A DNA stretch of 64,000 bases from Nocardioides sp. AX2bis (GTDB lineage: Bacteria > Actinomycetota > Actinomycetes > Propionibacteriales > Nocardioidaceae): contig NZ_LR733215.1 in assembly GCF_902506435.1 (NCBI RefSeq), forward strand, positions 274,058 to 338,057. Direction: 5' to 3'. Below are positions 61,223-64,000 of the stretch, in pieces. The translations under genes were made by a program, and so were the position numbers. The notes beneath the pieces are model-generated. The model was not told the DNA's origin. It saw only the letters and a list, made by a program, of their open reading frames with translations, and ran no database searches. Position 1 is the stretch's first letter, and each line of letters begins with the position of its first letter.

Positions 61223-62679
61223 ATGACCCTGCTCGACCCCGCCACCTGGACCGGCAAGATCCACCTCGACGGCTGGACCACCGGCTCAGGCGGCGTGCAG
61301 GACGTGGTCGAGCCCGCGACCGGCAAGGTCCTCGGGCAGGTCGGGGTGGCCGGGCCCGACGACGTCACCCGGGCCGCGACGAGGGCGGCGGCGGCGCAGG
61401 AGGAGTGGGCGGCACGGCCGCCGGAGCAGCGCGCGGCCGTGCTGCGTCGCGCCGGTGAGTTGTGGGAGACCCACGCCGAGGAGGTCCAGGGATGGATCGT
61501 GCGCGAGGCGGGGTCCGTACCGACGAAGGCCGGGCTCGAGACGCACATCGCGGCCGCCGAGTGCTTCGAGGCCGCCTCGCTGCCGACGCACCCGCAGGGC
61601 GAGGTGCTGGCCTCCAACGCGCCGCACTGGTCCTTCGCGCGCCGCCGCCCGGTCGGCGTGGTCACCGTGATCGCGCCGTTCAACTTCCCGCTGATCCTCT
61701 CCATCCGCTCCGTCGCGCCGGCGCTCGCGCTCGGCAACGCCGTGCTGCTCAAACCCGACCCGCGGACCGCGGTCTGCGGCGGGGTCGCGCTGGTGCGGGT
61801 CTTCGAGGAGGCCGGGCTGCCGGCGGGCCTGCTGCAGCTGCTGCCGGGCGGCACGGAGGTCGGCGTCGCCGTCGTCGAGGCCCCCGAGGTCGCCGTCATC
61901 TCCTTCACCGGCTCCACCGCCGCCGGCCGCAAGGTCGGTGAGGCCGCCGCCCGCCACCTCAAGCGCGCGCACCTCGAGCTCGGCGGCAACAACGCGCTGG
62001 TGGTCCTGCCCGGCGCCGACCTCGCGCTCGCGGCCTCGGCCGGCGCGTTCGGGTCGTTCCTCCACCAGGGTCAGATCTGCATGACGACGGGACGGCACTT
62101 CGTGCACGAGTCGCTCTACGACGACTACGTCGCCGCGCTGGCCGCCAAGGCCGAGCACCTGCCGGTGGGCGACCCCTCGACCGACCAGGTCGCGCTCGGT
62201 CCGATCATCGACGGCAAGCAGCTCGACAACATCGACGCGATCGTCACCGAGTCGCAGTCCCAGGGCGCGCGCCTGGCCGCCGGCGGTCGGCGTGAGGGGC
62301 CGTACTACTACCCGACCGTGCTCGCCGACCTCACGCCCGACAACCGCGCCCTCGCCGACGAGATCTTCGGCCCGGTCGCGCGGTCATGTCCTTCTCCACC
62401 GACGACGAGGTCGTGGGGCTGGTCAACGCCAACGAGTACGGCCTGTCGGTCGGCATCCTCGGCGACGTCGGGCGGGCGATGAAGATCGCGGACCGGGTCC
62501 ACGCCGGCAAGGTGCACATCAACGAGCAGACTGTCTCCGACGAGGCCAACGCCCCGTTCGGCGGCGTGGGTGCCTCGGGCACGGGTTCGCGGTTCGGTGG
62601 GGCGACGGCCAACATCGAGGCGTTCACCGAGGGTCAGTGGCTGACCGTGCGTCCGGACATCGCGCCGTACCCGTTCTGA
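61223..62679 (+). pseudogene. Aldehyde dehydrogenase (benzaldehyde-dehydrogenase-like), frameshifted near 62381
   Basis: From ATG 61223 the frame gives a normal NAD(P)-dependent aldehyde dehydrogenase: VVTVIAPFNFPLILSIRS, ISFTGSTAAGRKV, the catalytic Glu in HLELGGNNALVV and Cys in HQGQICMTTGR. At EIFGPVA the frame fails; the -1 frame resumes with VMSFSTDDEVVGLVNANEYGL and runs through HINEQTVSDEANAPFGGVGASGTGSRFGG to the stop at 62679. GCGCGGTCATG in place of GCGCCGGTCATG (one C lost) explains it exactly. Restored length is about 485 residues, normal for the XylC-like group. The catalytic core is intact, so an error in the sequence is quite possible. Confidence 0.9.
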
Positions 62680-62692
62680 GGCGTGCTCGCCG

Positions 62693-62746
62693 CGGGACGT
62701 CATACGGTCCGAGCGGGGGCTGAGCGCTGCGGCGTATGACGTCCCG
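62693..62746. repeat. GACGTCATACG-type palindrome, copy 3
   Basis: Perfect 14-base arms CGGGACGTCATACG (62693-62706) and CGTATGACGTCCCG (62733-62746), identical to copy 1 at 38841-38892, with an unrelated 26-base loop. It fills the gap between the convergent aldehyde dehydrogenase and XRE-cupin genes. Confidence 0.92.
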
Positions 62747-62778
62747 GGCCGGTCGTCGACCCTGGCCCGGACCCGCGC

Positions 62779-63381
62779 TCAGGCCCGCGCGGTCGACGCC
62801 CGCACGTGCGCCCGCTCGCCCTGCCGCCCGATCAGGCTCAGGAACTCGACCGGCCCGGCGCTGGTCGCGCCGAACCAGTGCGGGGTGCGGCAGTCGAACT
62901 CGGCCGCCTCGCCGGGCTTGAGCAGCAGGTCGTGCTCGCCGAGGACCAGTCGCAGCGTGCCGTCGAGGACGTAGACCCAGTCCCAGCCGTCGTGCGTGCG
63001 CTGCTCGACCACCGCGTCGTCGTCGCCTCGCGGGACCACGAACTTGTACGCCTGGATCCCGCCGGCCCGCTTGGTCAGCGGCAGCATCACCCAGCCCATG
63101 TCGTTCCTGATCGGGCGCAGGTTGACCCGGGGGTTGCCGGTGGCGGGGGCGTCGACCAGCTCGTCGAGCGTCACCCCGTGCACCCGCGCCAGCGGCAGCA
63201 GCTGCTCGAGCGTCGGGCGCCGCAGACCCGCCTCGAGCCGCGACAGGGTGCTGACCGAGATCCCGGTCTGCGCCGCCAGGTCCGCGAGCGTGATGTCTCG
63301 GCGGGTGCGCAGCTGCTTGAGACGGGTGCCGACGGCGTCGAGGGCCCGGTCGGTGTCGCTGGTCGTGAGGGGGTCGGTCAT
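62779..63381 (-). CDS. XRE-family regulator with C-terminal cupin
   Basis: A 200-residue regulator. Residues ~17-75 form a Cro/CI helix-turn-helix (VGTRLKQLRTRRDITLADLAAQTGISVSTLSRLEAGLRRPTLEQLLPLARVHGV) and residues ~115-190 a cupin barrel (EQRTHDGWDWVYVLDGTLRLVLGEHDLLLKPGEAAEFDCRTPHWFG) with the usual His/Glu ligand positions. ATG 63381 lies 6 bases after TAGGCT, so the mRNA is probably leaderless. It is divergent from a thioredoxin-reductase-like gene; such pairs are common, and the regulator probably controls both. Confidence 0.92.
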   Translation of the reverse strand: MTDPLTTSDTDRALDAVGTRLKQLRTRRDITLADLAAQTGISVSTLSRLEAGLRRPTLEQLLPLARVHGVTLDELVDAPATGNPRVNLRPIRNDMGWVMLPLTKRAGGIQAYKFVVPRGDDDAVVEQRTHDGWDWVYVLDGTLRLVLGEHDLLLKPGEAAEFDCRTPHWFGATSAGPVEFLSLIGRQGERAHVRASTARA

Positions 63382-63387
63382 GACCTG

Positions 63388-63451
63388 AGCCTACGCCTCA
63401 TTTTCCGTTCGGCAACATCGCTTGCCGATCTGCTGGGTCGCGACGCAGGCT
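63388..63451. promoter_or_regulatory. Symmetric divergent promoters with shared palindrome
   Basis: TCGGCAA (63409-63415) and TTGCCGA (63422-63428) form a perfect 7-base inverted repeat with a 6-base spacer. Each arm doubles as a -35-like TTGCCG: leftwards with TAGGCT (63388-63393) at a 16-bp spacing, and rightwards with CAGGCT (63446-63451) at 18 bp. Binding of the XRE-cupin protein to the palindrome would cover both -35 boxes. Confidence 0.55.
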
Positions 63452-63486
63452 GGGGGCACACACCGAGCAGCGAGGAGGTGGCCGGG

Positions 63487-64000
63487 ATGACCGACCACAA
63501 CGAGAACACCACCGATGTCCTGGACGTCGTCGTCATCGGCGGCGGGGCGGCCGGGCTCAGCGGGGCCCTGACCCTGGTACGCCAGCGCCGCAGCGTGGTC
63601 GTCGTCGACGCGGGAGCACCGCGCAACGCCCCGGCCGCGGGCGTGCACGGTCTGCTCGCCCTCGACGGGACCCCGCCGGCCGAGCTGGTCGCGCGAGGTC
63701 GCGCCGAGGTCGAGGGGTACGGCGGGCGCGTGGTCGACGACCGGGTCGTGTCCGTCACCCACGTCGACGCGGGCTTCGAGGTGACCCTCGCCGAGGGGGC
63801 GCCGCTCCTGGCGCGGCGGCTGCTGGTCGCGACCGGCCTGGTCGACGAGCTGCCCGACGTCCCCGGTGTGGCCGAGCGGTGGGGGCGCGACGTCATCCAC
63901 TGCCCGTTCTGCCACGGCTGGGAGTCGCGCGACCGCCGGATCGGCGTGCTGGCCGCAAGCCCGATGTCGGTGCACCAAGCACTGATGCTGCGCCAGCTCA
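63487..64000 (+). CDS. Thioredoxin-reductase-like FAD/NAD(P) oxidoreductase, partial
   Basis: From ATG 63487 (GAGGAGG upstream) the frame is open to the window end (171 codons). It begins with an FAD-binding GxGxxG motif (VVVIGGGAAGLSGALTLVRQRRSVVVVDAG) and has ATG-type VATGLVDELPDVPG and the redox CxxC in HCPFCHGWESRD, matching the actinobacterial thioredoxin-reductase-like group with a CP(Y/F)CHG centre. The rest of the NADPH domain is beyond the window. Electron partner unknown. It is divergent from an XRE-cupin regulator. Confidence 0.9.
   Translation, partial: MTDHNENTTDVLDVVVIGGGAAGLSGALTLVRQRRSVVVVDAGAPRNAPAAGVHGLLALDGTPPAELVARGRAEVEGYGGRVVDDRVVSVTHVDAGFEVTLAEGAPLLARRLLVATGLVDELPDVPGVAERWGRDVIHCPFCHGWESRDRRIGVLAASPMSVHQALMLRQL

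Overview
This 64 kb window is very GC-rich (roughly 72-74% by eye) and reads as a chromosomal contig of a high-GC actinobacterium, most likely Nocardioides or a close relative in the Nocardioidaceae. The evidence is an HspR/HAIR-controlled dnaK-grpE-dnaJ-hspR operon with a separate HAIR-controlled clpB, a membrane EtfD-type Fe-S oxidoreductase, a choice-of-anchor P secreted protein, frequent GTG starts, GTGA/ATGA overlaps, and many leaderless TANNNT promoters. No rRNA, tRNA, insertion sequence, phage gene or CRISPR array was seen. There is no gene-free stretch above 300 bases.

Layout. 1-366: edge-truncated HicB/Arc-like regulator, with a 93-bp inverted foldback at the very end. 0.5-3.7 kb: sodium:solute symporter with a small membrane partner, then an AbiEi/DUF559-like protein between two copies of one palindrome. 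3.8-7.5 kb: EtfD-like protein with a ~500-residue disordered tail carrying eight SLFDL-type motifs. 7.6-12.5 kb: coiled-coil membrane protein, IclR regulator, secreted protein, and two overlapping CoA-ester lyases. 12.6-21.0 kb: DUF1992, an exporter-like membrane protein flanked by 22-bp-unit arrays, nitroreductase/P450 divergent pair, HExxH lipoprotein, aldo/keto reductase, NUDIX, DUF3817 and GrpB-family genes.

21.0-35.1 kb is a stress region. The dnaK operon and clpB each carry a HAIR box. Between them lie two paralogous REC-PAS-kinase proteins (one lacking its phospho-acceptor histidine), a three-helix membrane sensor whose key residues line up without gaps on the ethylene-receptor copper site, a histidine-containing membrane protein, and a DUF445/Abi-alpha-like pair. 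I consider the 25.6-28.4 kb membrane/sensor/kinase operon the best candidate for an undescribed system.

35.2-49.7 kb: secreted HAD phosphatase, MarR/YceI/extradiol-dioxygenase-like group, a frameshifted M43 metalloprotease, secreted M14 carboxypeptidase, then a hydroxyacid/aldarate locus (FAD oxidase, AEC transporter, 2-hydroxyacid dehydrogenase, FMN hydroxyacid oxidase, galactarate/talarate dehydratase, GntR). 49.7-64 kb: a ppk2 with an in-frame stop, a frameshifted MOSC gene, NERD-like protein, MFS exporter with its own ArsR-like regulator, DoxX-like protein and a duplicated fragment of its 5' end, PhoD with a candidate PHO box, small enzymes, a frameshifted aldehyde dehydrogenase, and a divergent XRE-cupin / thioredoxin-reductase-like pair cut by the right edge.

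A theme across the window is a set of different short intergenic repeat families: palindromes with conserved arms and variable loops, plus 3 x 22-bp arrays. Nearly all sit directly 3' of genes, and four families have a pair of copies bracketing one or two genes. Four genes have reading-frame lesions, three of them single-base deletions in G/C-rich sequence, so local base accuracy should be checked before calling them pseudogenes.
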